NCBI RefSeq assembly: GCF_021272345.1
Contig: NZ_JAJSDQ010000004.1
Span: forward strand, 124,001 to 188,000
Origin: Ornithinimicrobium sediminis
GTDB lineage: Bacteria; Actinomycetota; Actinomycetes; Actinomycetales; Dermatophilaceae
Length of the DNA: 64,000 nt
Direction: 5' to 3'
Below the pieces are notes generated by a model. That model was given only the letters and a program-made list of their open reading frames with translations, was not told the DNA's origin and made no database searches. Of the stretch, positions 41,836-49,178 are shown piece after piece; position 1 is the first letter of the stretch; each line of letters begins with the position of its first letter. Made by a program: the position numbers and the translations under genes.

Positions 41836-41881
41836 CACGCCCATCATCGCGTATGCGGTGAGCCGGCCCGTCGGCGCTCGC

Positions 41882-42502
41882 TCAGTGCGCCGTGGTCGGG
41901 TGGTCGGTGGCCTGCGCCGACCGGGCGGCCACCTCGAGGCGCTGACGGTAGGACTGCCACCAGTGCTCGTCCTGCTCGGGCAGGTTGGAGTGGCGGGCAC
42001 TGATCCCCGCCGACCCGTCGACGAGCTCGCGCACGATGTCCGCGTGCCCGGCGTGCCGGTGGGTCTCGGCGACGACGTGCACCAGCAGCAGCCGCACCGT
42101 CGGGCGCGCGTGCTCGGTCCACCACGGCACGTGGCCGGTCGCCTCGAGCCCCAGCGTGCGCACCGACTCGTCGGTGTGCCGCCAGGCTGCGCGGTAGAGG
42201 TCGAGGACCTGCTGCCGCGACTCCTCCGGCGTGGCCCACATGTCCGCGTTGTCCTCGGCGTCCTCGGCCCACCAGGTCAGGTCGTGCCCGTGCGGACGGT
42301 CGAGGCAGTCACCGAAGTAGCCCAGCTCGACCCCCGCCAGGTGCTTGACCAGCCCGAGCAGGTTGGTGCCGGTGGGGGTCATGGGCCGCCGCACGTCGTA
42401 GTCGGACAGCCCCTCGAGCTTCCACACCACCGCGTCCCGGCCGACCTGGAGGTAGTGCAGCAGCTCCTCGCGTGCCGCCTCGTCGGCGGTGTCCTGGCTC
42501 AT
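41882..42502 (-). CDS. DinB-like / DUF664 family protein
   Basis: 206 residues of the DinB/YfiT four-helix fold. TGTNLLGLVKHLAGVELGYFGDCLDRPHG and LLLVHVVAETHRHAGHADIVRELVDG give the metal-binding histidine triad (KHL; HxxxH in the last motif). In actinobacteria this branch includes mycothiol-dependent transferases, plausible here given mshA and mshD, but no substrate is shown. It sits between the alcohol dehydrogenase and helicase genes on the same strand. Confidence 0.85.
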   Translation of the reverse strand: MSQDTADEAAREELLHYLQVGRDAVVWKLEGLSDYDVRRPMTPTGTNLLGLVKHLAGVELGYFGDCLDRPHGHDLTWWAEDAEDNADMWATPEESRQQVLDLYRAAWRHTDESVRTLGLEATGHVPWWTEHARPTVRLLLVHVVAETHRHAGHADIVRELVDGSAGISARHSNLPEQDEHWWQSYRQRLEVAARSAQATDHPTTAH

Positions 42503-42534
42503 GACCTTCACTATGGCACCGGCCACCGACACGC

Positions 42535-43581
42535 TCATCCGCTGCTGGGCGCTCCCACCCGCACGACGGTCATCCCCGCGCTCGTCGGCACGCCGTCCAT
42601 GGCCGCCAGGGCCGCGCCGGCCTCGGCCAGCCCGACGACCTCGCCCACGAGCAGCTCGGGGCGCAGCGTCCCGTCGGCGATGCGGGCGAGCATCTGCGGG
42701 TAGTCCCGCGCCGGCATACCGTGCGAGCCGTAGAGCTCGAGCTCGTGCCCCACCACCCGGTCCATCGGCAGCGGCGGGGTGGACCGCTCCCCCAGCAGCA
42801 GCCCGACCTGGACGTGCCGGCCGCGCCGCCGCAGGCTCCGGACCGACGAGACCGCGGTGACGGGCGACCCGAGCGCGTCCAGCGACACGTGGGCACCCCC
42901 GAGCTGCTGGACGGACCCGACCACGTCCACCTGACCGGCGTCCAGCGCGACCTCGGCTCCGAGCGCACGCGCCTGCTGCAGTGCCGCCGGCGACACGTCG
43001 ACGGCGACCACGCGGGCGCCGAGGGCGGCACCGATGTGCACGGCCGACAGCCCGACCCCGCCGCACCCGTGCACCGCCAGCCACTGGCCCGGGCCGACGC
43101 GGCCGTGCACGACCAGGGCGCGGTATGCCGTGGCGAACCGGCAGCCCAGTGACGCGGCGGTGACCAGGTCGACCTCCTCGGGCAGCGCGACCAGGTTGGT
43201 GTCGGCAGCCGGGACCGCCACCTGCTCGGCGAACGACCCCGGCAGGGTGAACCCCGGCTGCTGCTGGTCGGGGCACACCTGCGCCTCACCGGCGCGGCAC
43301 CAGGAGCAGGTGCCGCAGCCGATGACGAAGGGGACGGTGACCCGGTCGCCGACCCGCCAGCGGGTGACCTCGGGCCCGACCTGTGCGACGGTGCCGGCGA
43401 GCTCGTGCCCGGGCACCATCGGCAGCGGCACCGGGTCGTGCCCGCGCCAGGCGTGCCAGTCCGAACGGCACACCCCGGTGGCGCCCACGGCGACCACCAC
43501 GCCTGCCGCCGGGCAGTGCGGCTCCGGCATCTCGACGAGTGCCGGCAGCACACCGTGCTCGTCGTAGCGGACCGCTCTCAC
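42535..43581 (-). CDS. Zinc-dependent medium-chain alcohol dehydrogenase
   Basis: 348 residues. The catalytic zinc site is TGVCRSDWHAWRG plus MVPGHELAGTV (Cys, His-Glu) and a later cysteine in SLGCRFATAY; the structural zinc cysteines are CGTCSWCRAGEAQVC. The nucleotide fold is VHGCGGVGLSAVHIGAALGARVVAVDVS with an acidic residue that favours NAD. SLGCRF and KSWSS-like segments resemble zinc alcohol dehydrogenases acting on primary alcohols; substrate is not assigned. GTG at 43581 fits the domain start. Ends 32 bases before the DinB-like gene start. Confidence 0.88.
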   Translation of the reverse strand: MRAVRYDEHGVLPALVEMPEPHCPAAGVVVAVGATGVCRSDWHAWRGHDPVPLPMVPGHELAGTVAQVGPEVTRWRVGDRVTVPFVIGCGTCSWCRAGEAQVCPDQQQPGFTLPGSFAEQVAVPAADTNLVALPEEVDLVTAASLGCRFATAYRALVVHGRVGPGQWLAVHGCGGVGLSAVHIGAALGARVVAVDVSPAALQQARALGAEVALDAGQVDVVGSVQQLGGAHVSLDALGSPVTAVSSVRSLRRRGRHVQVGLLLGERSTPPLPMDRVVGHELELYGSHGMPARDYPQMLARIADGTLRPELLVGEVVGLAEAGAALAAMDGVPTSAGMTVVRVGAPSSG

Positions 43582-43673
43582 CGGGCACCCACCCACCGCT
43601 CGCGCATGTGACCGAGTATGCCGTTGCCGCCCCCACCTGCGACGTCGGCCCTGCCGCGCGGGACAATAGGGTG

Positions 43674-44078
43674 ATGATCACCGTCGAGCTCGCCCGTGAC
43701 CTGCACGCCGCCGGCCTGAACTGGTCGCCGATGCCGGGGGACCGTTTCGTGGTGCTCGCCCACGGGCACGCGGTCGAGGACGTGTTCTACCTCGCCGACA
43801 TGACCGTCGAGGTGCACCAGTTCGTCGGCGGCTCGGTCATCGGCTTCAACGGCGTGGCCGAGTGGGCCCTGGACTCGGTGGACCTCGAGGAGACGCTGTG
43901 GCTGCCCCGCGAGGACCAGATGCGCGCGGTCCTGGGCGACACCTTCGCCGGGCTGGCCCGCACCAGCGGCCGGTATGTCGTCGTGGTCAGCCTCGACGGG
44001 CACCGGCAGCAGTTCGACCACGTCGACGCCGAGTGCGCGTATGCCGAGGCGCTCCTGGCCGTGCTGCGCACCTCCTGA
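43674..44078 (+). CDS. Conserved actinobacterial hypothetical protein
   Basis: 134 residues, soluble. LARDLHAAGLNWSPMPGDRFVVL, DMTVEVHQFVGGSVIGFNGVAEWALDSV in pieces, LWLPREDQMRAVLGDTF and AECAYAEALLAVL form a pattern common in actinobacterial genomes. Similar genes are sometimes named pilus assembly protein CpaE, but no ATPase motifs exist here, so that name is not justified. ATG at 43674; divergent from the alcohol dehydrogenase. Confidence 0.75.
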   Translation: MITVELARDLHAAGLNWSPMPGDRFVVLAHGHAVEDVFYLADMTVEVHQFVGGSVIGFNGVAEWALDSVDLEETLWLPREDQMRAVLGDTFAGLARTSGRYVVVVSLDGHRQQFDHVDAECAYAEALLAVLRTS

Positions 44079-44129
44079 CCCCGGTCAGGCGCCCGGCCGC
44101 GGTCGTGCCGCCGGACCCGCCTTCTTCGG

Positions 44130-44151
44130 GTGACACGGGTGTGACACGAGG
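44130..44151 (+). promoter_or_regulatory. Tandem 11-bp direct repeat upstream of the RibD-like gene
   Basis: GTGACACGGGT is followed immediately by GTGACACGAGG, 14 bases before the ATG of the next gene. Such an 11-base tandem arrangement suits a winged-helix regulator bound on one face of the helix, or it may be chance. No regulator is identified. Confidence 0.3.
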
Positions 44152-44164
44152 GACAGACTGAACC

Positions 44165-44686
44165 ATGAGCACCCGCTACTACACGGCCTCGAGCCTGGAC
44201 GGGTTCATCGCCGACCCGGAGGCCACCCTGGCGTGGCTCACCTCGCGCGCGATCGACACCGACGGGCCGATGGGCTACACCGAGCTCATCGCCGGCGTCG
44301 GCGCCGTGGTCATGGGCTCCACGACCTACGAGTGGGTCGTCGAGCACGAGGATGGCCGGTGGCCCTACGACATCCCGTCCTGGGTGCTGACGCACCGCGA
44401 GCTGCCCACGGTCGAGGGCGACGTCCGGTTCAGCGCCGGCCCCGTGGCGCAGGTGCACGCCGAGATGACCGAGGCTGCAGCCGGCGGTGACCTGTGGGTG
44501 GTCGGCGGTGGTGACGTGGCCGGCCAGTTCGCCGACGCGGGGCTGCTGGACGAGGTCTGGGTCAGCTATGCCCCGGTGGCGCTCGGGTCGGGCGCCCCGC
44601 TGCTGCCGCGGCACCTGGAGCTGCACCTGCTCGAGGTGGCCCGCAACGGCGACTTCGCCTGTGCGCGGTGGGAGGTCGTGCGCTGA
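44165..44686 (+). CDS. RibD C-terminal / dihydrofolate reductase-like protein
   Basis: 173 residues of the RibD_C/DHFR-like fold. RYYTASSLDGFIADPEATLAWL is the typical start, GAVVMGSTTYEWV contains the G-R/S-x-T/Y segment, and DLWVVGGGDVAGQFADAGLLDEVWVSYAPVALGSGAPLLP in pieces binds the NADPH pyrophosphate. These small reductases are distinct from true FolA; substrate unknown. It follows the conserved hypothetical gene after 86 bases. Confidence 0.85.
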   Translation: MSTRYYTASSLDGFIADPEATLAWLTSRAIDTDGPMGYTELIAGVGAVVMGSTTYEWVVEHEDGRWPYDIPSWVLTHRELPTVEGDVRFSAGPVAQVHAEMTEAAAGGDLWVVGGGDVAGQFADAGLLDEVWVSYAPVALGSGAPLLPRHLELHLLEVARNGDFACARWEVVR

Positions 44687-44744
44687 GGCCCTGTACGGCA
44701 CGGGCACGGAGGGCTTACCGTCGAGGGCAGTGGAAGGAGGGGCC

Positions 44745-45461
44745 ATGACGACCTCACGAGGGATCGCAGGCGCAGCGGCACTGGTGCTGGCGCTGGGGCT
44801 GGGTGCCTGCGGAGCGGACGACGAGCCGGAGGTGGCCGAGCCGACGGGGTCGACGGTGACGGTCACCGAGACGGTGACCGAGGAGCCCACCGAGTCGGAG
44901 TCGCCGACCGAGGACGAGACCACCGAGGAGTCGACCACCGACGCCACGGAGACCGTGACCGCCACGACGCAGGAGCCGGGCACCGCGGAGCCGACCGAGA
45001 CCGGTGAGGACGGCGACCTCCCGGCATACGGCACCGAGCCGGTGGAGGAGACGGGCAGCGGCGACCCCGACGCGCTGCCCACCACTGTGCGCTTCGGGGA
45101 GCACGACGGCTACGACCGCGTGGTCTTCGACTTCGAGGGCAGCGGGGTGCCAGGCTACCGGGCCGAGTACGTCGACGAGGCGGTGCAGGACGGCAGCGGT
45201 CTGGTCGTCGAGGTGGACGGCGACGCCATCCTGCGCGTGCGGATGGACGGTGTCCGCTACCCCGAACAGGGTGAGACCTACGACGGCGGACCGGGTGTCT
45301 ACGACCCGGGCGCGTCGGAGGTCGTCGAGCAGGTCCGCCTGGAGGGCACCTTCGAGGGCGTGGCGCTGGCCTTCATCGGGATCGACGACGAGGAGCGGGG
45401 CTTCCGTGTCTTCACCCTGACCGACCCTGTACGCCTGGTGGTGGATGTCGCGACCGAGTGA
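44745..45461 (+). CDS. Lipoprotein with AMIN-like C-terminal domain
   Basis: 238 residues. Signal peptide and lipobox LALGLGACG (cysteine near residue 23), then a low-complexity linker of about 70 residues made of E, T, S and P, suited to spanning the wall. The C-terminal domain (PTTVRFGEHDGYDRVVFDFEG...YRAEYVDEAV...VRLEGTFEGVALAFIGIDDEERGFRVFTL...RLVVDVA in pieces) matches the AMIN-like beta-sandwich of actinobacterial lipoproteins. GGAAGGAGG lies 5 bases upstream of the ATG, the strongest ribosome binding site in the window. Confidence 0.8.
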   Translation: MTTSRGIAGAAALVLALGLGACGADDEPEVAEPTGSTVTVTETVTEEPTESESPTEDETTEESTTDATETVTATTQEPGTAEPTETGEDGDLPAYGTEPVEETGSGDPDALPTTVRFGEHDGYDRVVFDFEGSGVPGYRAEYVDEAVQDGSGLVVEVDGDAILRVRMDGVRYPEQGETYDGGPGVYDPGASEVVEQVRLEGTFEGVALAFIGIDDEERGFRVFTLTDPVRLVVDVATE

Positions 45462-45494
45462 GGGAGGTGCCGGCCGAGTGAGGGAGGTGCCGGC
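45455..45494 (+). repeat. 20-bp tandem duplication at a gene end
   Basis: CGAGTGAGGGAGGTGCCGGC occurs twice in direct contact, 45455-45474 and 45475-45494. The first copy contains the stop codon of the AMIN-like lipoprotein (45459-45461), the second repeats the same sequence as non-coding DNA. Confidence 0.8.
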
Positions 45495-45512
45495 CGAGGG
45501 ACCGCGGTGCGG

Positions 45513-45719
45513 TCAGTCGTCGGTCTCCATGCCGCCCGGCCCGACCCCGCCGATCGCCGGGCCCTTCACGTCGTCGACGTCCACGCCGTAGGTCGCCAGC
45601 AGGCCGGCGTCCTGGTCGGTGTCGAGGCGCTCGGGCAGCTCGGCCCGGGCCTGGTCGGCCCGCTCCTCGTCGCCGCGCGCCTTGAGGAACTCGATGACAC
45701 GGTCCTTGGGGATCTCCAT
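45513..45719 (-). CDS. Small conserved protein (68 residues)
   Basis: EIPKDRVIEFLKARGDEERADQARAELPERLDTDQDAGLLATYGVDVDDVKGP in pieces: a short helical acidic protein ending in a glycine-rich tail (AIGGVGPGG). It resembles small actinobacterial proteins of unknown role found as single genes. ATG at 45719 is used; a longer reading to 45749 adds a sequence outside the conserved pattern. Confidence 0.65.
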   Translation of the reverse strand: MEIPKDRVIEFLKARGDEERADQARAELPERLDTDQDAGLLATYGVDVDDVKGPAIGGVGPGGMETDD

Positions 45720-45774
45720 GCACCCGATGCTGTCAGGACTCGCCTTCACTGACTACCCGAGCAGGGTGCACACG

Positions 45775-45807
45775 GGAGCCCCCGGGGACGTGGTCCCCGG
45801 GGGCTCC
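45775..45807 (-). terminator. Terminator hairpin after the second CWB2 gene
   Basis: A perfect 15-bp stem, GGAGCCCCCGGGGAC with GTCCCCGGGGGCTCC, and a 3-base loop. It lies 17 bases beyond the stop of the minus-strand CWB2 gene and upstream of the 68-residue gene. Confidence 0.85.
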
Positions 45808-45823
45808 GGTCCAGCTGCTTGCC

Positions 45824-47905
45824 TCAGCGCATCGCGGCGTACAACGCGTCGACCACGGCATCGGAGATGACCGTGAGGCCACCGTAGACGTCCACCGTGA
45901 CCACCGACTCGTGGTCGCTGATCCACAGACCGGTGTAGACGCTCAGCCGGTCCTGGTAGGTGAGCAGCAGCGGCCACTCCTGCGCCGCCGCGTCAGCACC
46001 ACCGGAGAGGGCGTCCGGGAAGTTCTCGCCCGAGGCCACACCGACCCCGAACGGGTACTCGAAGAACTCCGTCGCCACCTTCGCCGCTGTGTCGTAGCGG
46101 TTGGTCCCGACGATCGCCTGCGCGCCGGGGGACGCGGCTGCTGCCGGGCCACCCAGGGCGTAGGTCGGGACGGCGTTGGATGCCAGGTAGTCGGCCGAGA
46201 CGGCCGGCATGACACCGTCCTTGGTGAGGATGATGACGCCGTTCATGCGAGCGGCTGCCGGTCCACCGGAGAGGGCGTCGGGGTAGTTGACCCCGGTCGC
46301 CAGCATGATGGACGCAGGTGTGCCGATGGCTTCGGCGACCTTGACAGCCGTGTCGTACCGGTCGGTGCCCGCGTGGCGCACCACCTCGAAGCCGGCGGCC
46401 TCGAACGTCGTCTCGATGGAGGCGGGGAGCGCTGCCTCGCCGCCGACCAGGACGACCTTGCCGTCGTCGGGCAGCACCCGCTCGACCTCGTCCAGCACCT
46501 TGCCACTGTTGTGGATGGTGTTGGTGAGCAGCAGCGGGGCGTCCAGCTTCTTGCTCAGCGGGATGGCCGCCAGCCCGTCGGGGAACTCGTCCGCGCGGAC
46601 GATGACGGCAGCACCCGCAGTGTCCGGCTCGAACCGCTCCTGCGAGAGCAGGATCGAGGTGTCGATGCGGTCCTGGCCCGCCGTGCGGACCACCGTGTCA
46701 CTGGTCCCGAGCTTGGCGATCTGCTCCTCGGTCGTGTCCTCACCGATGACGTCGAAGTAGAAGCCCTCGATGACCTCGTTCTCGTGGTAGTAGAGGATCG
46801 CGGAGCGGACGTCGTCGGCGAGCTGGGCGTAGCCCAGCACCCCGGTGAGCTCGACGTCGTCGATGTCCTCCGTCGCCGTGAGGTTCTGGAAGTCCACCAC
46901 GTCCAGGATCCGGCTGACCTTCCACGTCAGCGTCGGGACGTCCAGCCAGGTCACGCTGCCCTTGAAGAAGTCGGCGCGCGTGTAGCTGAAGTCGCTGAAG
47001 TCGACGAACTGCTCCTCCGGCGCGGGGACCGCGTCGGTGGCGTCGGGGTCTGCCGACTGCACGAAGTACATCGGCCAGCCAGTGGGCCTCGTGTAGTCGT
47101 CGGTGGGGAAGGGGATGATGCGGTGGTAGTACTGCACCGCATCGACCGTGATCGGCACCTCCTTGCCGGAGGCTGTGCCCATGGACGCGGCAGCCAGCTT
47201 CCAGGCGTCGAACACGCTGATCTGGGCGGGAGGCCCGGGGTCGACGTCAGTCCTGCCGCTGAGTCCGGCCAGCGTGCCGTCCCTCATCAGGGTCTGGTAG
47301 ATCGCGGCGTGCTCGGGCGAGGCGTCGATCGGCGTGCCGTCCGTGGTGATGCGCCCGGCACCGTCGAGCGTGATGGTGCCTGCGGCAGCCAGCCGCGCGT
47401 TGACGACGTCGAGCTTGCTGGCGATGACGTCAGGAGACGTCCGGGCGAGGTTGAGCCGTTCCAGCTCCACCTCCGCGACGTATGCCGCATACTCCAGCTG
47501 TGGGTCGCAGGGTCCCTCTTCCTCCACCTCCTCGGCGGACGGCGCGTACGCGTCCGTCCCCATGGTCTCGCCGACCAGCGGGACCAGCCAGACCTCACGT
47601 CCGTCCACGGGGTTCGTGGTGGGCACGAGGCCCGGGATCTCGGCGTAGGAGATCGGCTGCACGCAGTACTCGTTCGTGAACGTCCCCTCCTCCTCGCCGG
47701 GCACCTCGAAGCTGGCGAGGATCGGCGTGCCGTCCTCGGCGCGCAGGTTGACGACCAGGTCGGCGTAGATGTCACCCTCGCCACCTCCGCCACCCCCTCC
47801 TCCACCGCCGCCTCCGCCGCCCCCTTGGGCGAGTGCGGCCGACGGCACGACCAAGAGGGCCGCCGCCACCGCAGCGACCACTCTGGCACCTCGACGGGTT
47901 TCCAT
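45824..47905 (-). CDS. Secreted CWB2 protein with N-terminal polyglycine tract
   Basis: 693 residues. A signal peptide (RVVAAVAAALLVVPSAALAQ) is followed at once by 15 glycines (residues 28-42), then about 350 residues with no family I recognise (ADLVVNLRAEDGTPILASFEV; EYAAYVAEVELERLNLARTSPDVIASKLDVV in pieces). The C-terminal 300 residues hold CWB2 units (VRTAGQDRIDTSILL; VRHAGTDRYDTAVKV; GTNRYDTAAKVATEF) with FPDGLA/YPDALSGG loops. This architecture suggests wall anchoring of an unknown N-terminal domain. GGAG is visible 8 bases before the ATG. Divergent from a LuxR-type regulator. Confidence 0.85.
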   Translation of the reverse strand: METRRGARVVAAVAAALLVVPSAALAQGGGGGGGGGGGGGGGEGDIYADLVVNLRAEDGTPILASFEVPGEEEGTFTNEYCVQPISYAEIPGLVPTTNPVDGREVWLVPLVGETMGTDAYAPSAEEVEEEGPCDPQLEYAAYVAEVELERLNLARTSPDVIASKLDVVNARLAAAGTITLDGAGRITTDGTPIDASPEHAAIYQTLMRDGTLAGLSGRTDVDPGPPAQISVFDAWKLAAASMGTASGKEVPITVDAVQYYHRIIPFPTDDYTRPTGWPMYFVQSADPDATDAVPAPEEQFVDFSDFSYTRADFFKGSVTWLDVPTLTWKVSRILDVVDFQNLTATEDIDDVELTGVLGYAQLADDVRSAILYYHENEVIEGFYFDVIGEDTTEEQIAKLGTSDTVVRTAGQDRIDTSILLSQERFEPDTAGAAVIVRADEFPDGLAAIPLSKKLDAPLLLTNTIHNSGKVLDEVERVLPDDGKVVLVGGEAALPASIETTFEAAGFEVVRHAGTDRYDTAVKVAEAIGTPASIMLATGVNYPDALSGGPAAARMNGVIILTKDGVMPAVSADYLASNAVPTYALGGPAAAASPGAQAIVGTNRYDTAAKVATEFFEYPFGVGVASGENFPDALSGGADAAAQEWPLLLTYQDRLSVYTGLWISDHESVVTVDVYGGLTVISDAVVDALYAAMR

Positions 47906-48261
47906 GACGACTCCATTTCCGCGTCCTCGCGGACGCTTCTTAACGGCGCGGGATCGGCGGGATGCTCATCCGGGGCCCCCGTTGCGCGGTCTCGCGTCAC
48001 TTCCAACGTAAGGAGCGATGACCCTGCCAGGCAGGGCCTTTGGGTAGCCCGGAGTCATGCCGAAGGTCCCGACAAGAGGGGACCGAAGACACTGTTGTCC
48101 GGACAGGCGCTGAGGGCATCCTTTGCCCTCGCCCCTCCCTGCCCCTGGGACCGGTGCCGGCCCCCCGATGCGACGGCGGGAGAAAACCCCTCGCCCTCGA
48201 GCACCGCCCGGGGGCACACTGGAGAGACAGCCGTGTCGTCCCGTGGAAGAAGGTGGACGCG
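47906..48261. other. Intergenic region between CWB2 and LuxR genes
   Basis: 356 bases with no supported gene. It contains a small hairpin GCGTCC-tcgc-GGACGC at 47921-47936 in the leader of the CWB2 gene and a separate palindrome at 48022-48036. A conflicting long reading on the plus strand lacks a plausible product. Promoters for both divergent genes must lie here, but hexamers cannot be placed with confidence. Confidence 0.6.
48022..48036. promoter_or_regulatory. Palindromic candidate operator
   Basis: CCCTGCC-A-GGCAGGG, a perfect 7-bp inverted repeat with one-base spacer, in the divergent region between the CWB2 gene and the LuxR-type gene. It has the size expected for a dimeric HTH regulator; which protein binds is unknown. 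Confidence 0.4.
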
Positions 48262-49032
48262 GTGCGAGGGACTCTCTCCAGCGAGCCGACGCTGCGTGCC
48301 GTCCGAGACCTGCTGCGCATCGACGGGCCGGGCCACGCACTCCCCGACGCGTTCCTGAAGGAGCTCAACCTGCTCCTGGGCTGCGACGGCATCGGCTTCA
48401 ACCACCTCGACTCCACCGCAGAGACGCAGTACTTCGCCCAGGGGTACGAGGCGGACGAAGGGTTCTGGCTGTTCCGGGGCCCGGACTTCCTCGAGCCCGA
48501 GGACTGGAGGGAGTGGTGGGGGCGCTACTGGGACAGCCCGTGCAGCTTCCCCGAGCGCACCGGCACCTACCACCAGGTGATGATGCTCTCCGACTTCATG
48601 ACCGACCGTCAGCGCCGGTCGTCCTTCCCGGCCGACGAGCAGTTCCACGAGATGATGCTGGTCCTGCCGGACGGACCGGGGCGGACCCTGCGCCTCCTCG
48701 TGAGCCGCGAGTCCGGGGCCGAGTTCACCGAAGACGACCGGTTCCTGCTGACCTTGCTCATGCCGCACATCGAGCGGATGTACCGCGCCCGGGAGCACCA
48801 CCCGACGGTGACGCTCACCCCACGACAGCGCCAGCTCCTGCATCTGTTGCAGCATGGCTACACCAACGCCCAGATCGCCCGCCGTCTCAGCATCTCAGAG
48901 GGGACGGTGCGCACCCACCTCGAGCACGTGTACTCCCGTCTCGGTGTGAACAACCGCGTCGCCGCGGTGGTGCGCGCCGACGCGGTCCTGCAGGAGGGCA
49001 CCCCCGACCTCTCCACGACTCGCATGGCCTGA
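48262..49032 (+). CDS. LuxR-family transcriptional regulator
   Basis: 256 residues. The C-terminal HTH is clear: LTPRQRQLLHLLQHGYTNAQIARRLSISEGTVRTHLEHVYSRLGVNNRVAAV in pieces, with the conserved T-x-R-E-like start, A-x-x-L and G-T-V-x-x-H. The N-terminal 170 residues form an autoinducer/GAF-like region with no certain ligand (CDGIGFNHLD; FWLFRGPDFLEPEDW). GTG at 48262 follows AGAAGG; an alternative GTG is 9 bases upstream. Divergent to the CWB2 protein and a likely regulator of it; the tRNA-Lys follows 74 bases on. Confidence 0.85.
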   Translation: MRGTLSSEPTLRAVRDLLRIDGPGHALPDAFLKELNLLLGCDGIGFNHLDSTAETQYFAQGYEADEGFWLFRGPDFLEPEDWREWWGRYWDSPCSFPERTGTYHQVMMLSDFMTDRQRRSSFPADEQFHEMMLVLPDGPGRTLRLLVSRESGAEFTEDDRFLLTLLMPHIERMYRAREHHPTVTLTPRQRQLLHLLQHGYTNAQIARRLSISEGTVRTHLEHVYSRLGVNNRVAAVVRADAVLQEGTPDLSTTRMA

Positions 49033-49105
49033 GCGGACTCCCGCCCCACCCCGTCGCTGTCGTAGTCTGACCACTCGCACGGGGTGACAGCTGTCGCCCC
49101 CCTGC

Positions 49106-49178
49106 GGGCCTCTAGCTCAATGGTTAGAGCTGCGGACTTTTAATCCGTAGGTTGTGGGTTCGAGTCCCACGGGGCCCA
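49106..49178 (+). tRNA. tRNA-Lys (TTT anticodon)
   Basis: A 73-base cloverleaf. Acceptor strands GGGCCTC and GGGGCCC pair with one G-T, followed by discriminator A. The D arm (TAGCTCAATGGTTAGAGC), the anticodon loop CTTTTAA with TTT, and the T arm (GTGGGTTCGAGTCCCAC) are all intact. CCA is not encoded. The 3' part (from 49137) is shared with the integrated element, so the functional tRNA is now built from the chromosomal 5' part plus element-end sequence. Confidence 0.97.

Noticed and set aside
43674-44078. Pilus assembly protein CpaE
   Set aside because: Database naming of similar proteins is not supported: no ATPase or receiver motifs in 134 residues.
47906-48261. Plus-strand gene upstream of the LuxR regulator
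   Set aside because: The reading is arginine/proline-rich low-complexity translation; the LuxR start with a ribosome binding site is at 48262.
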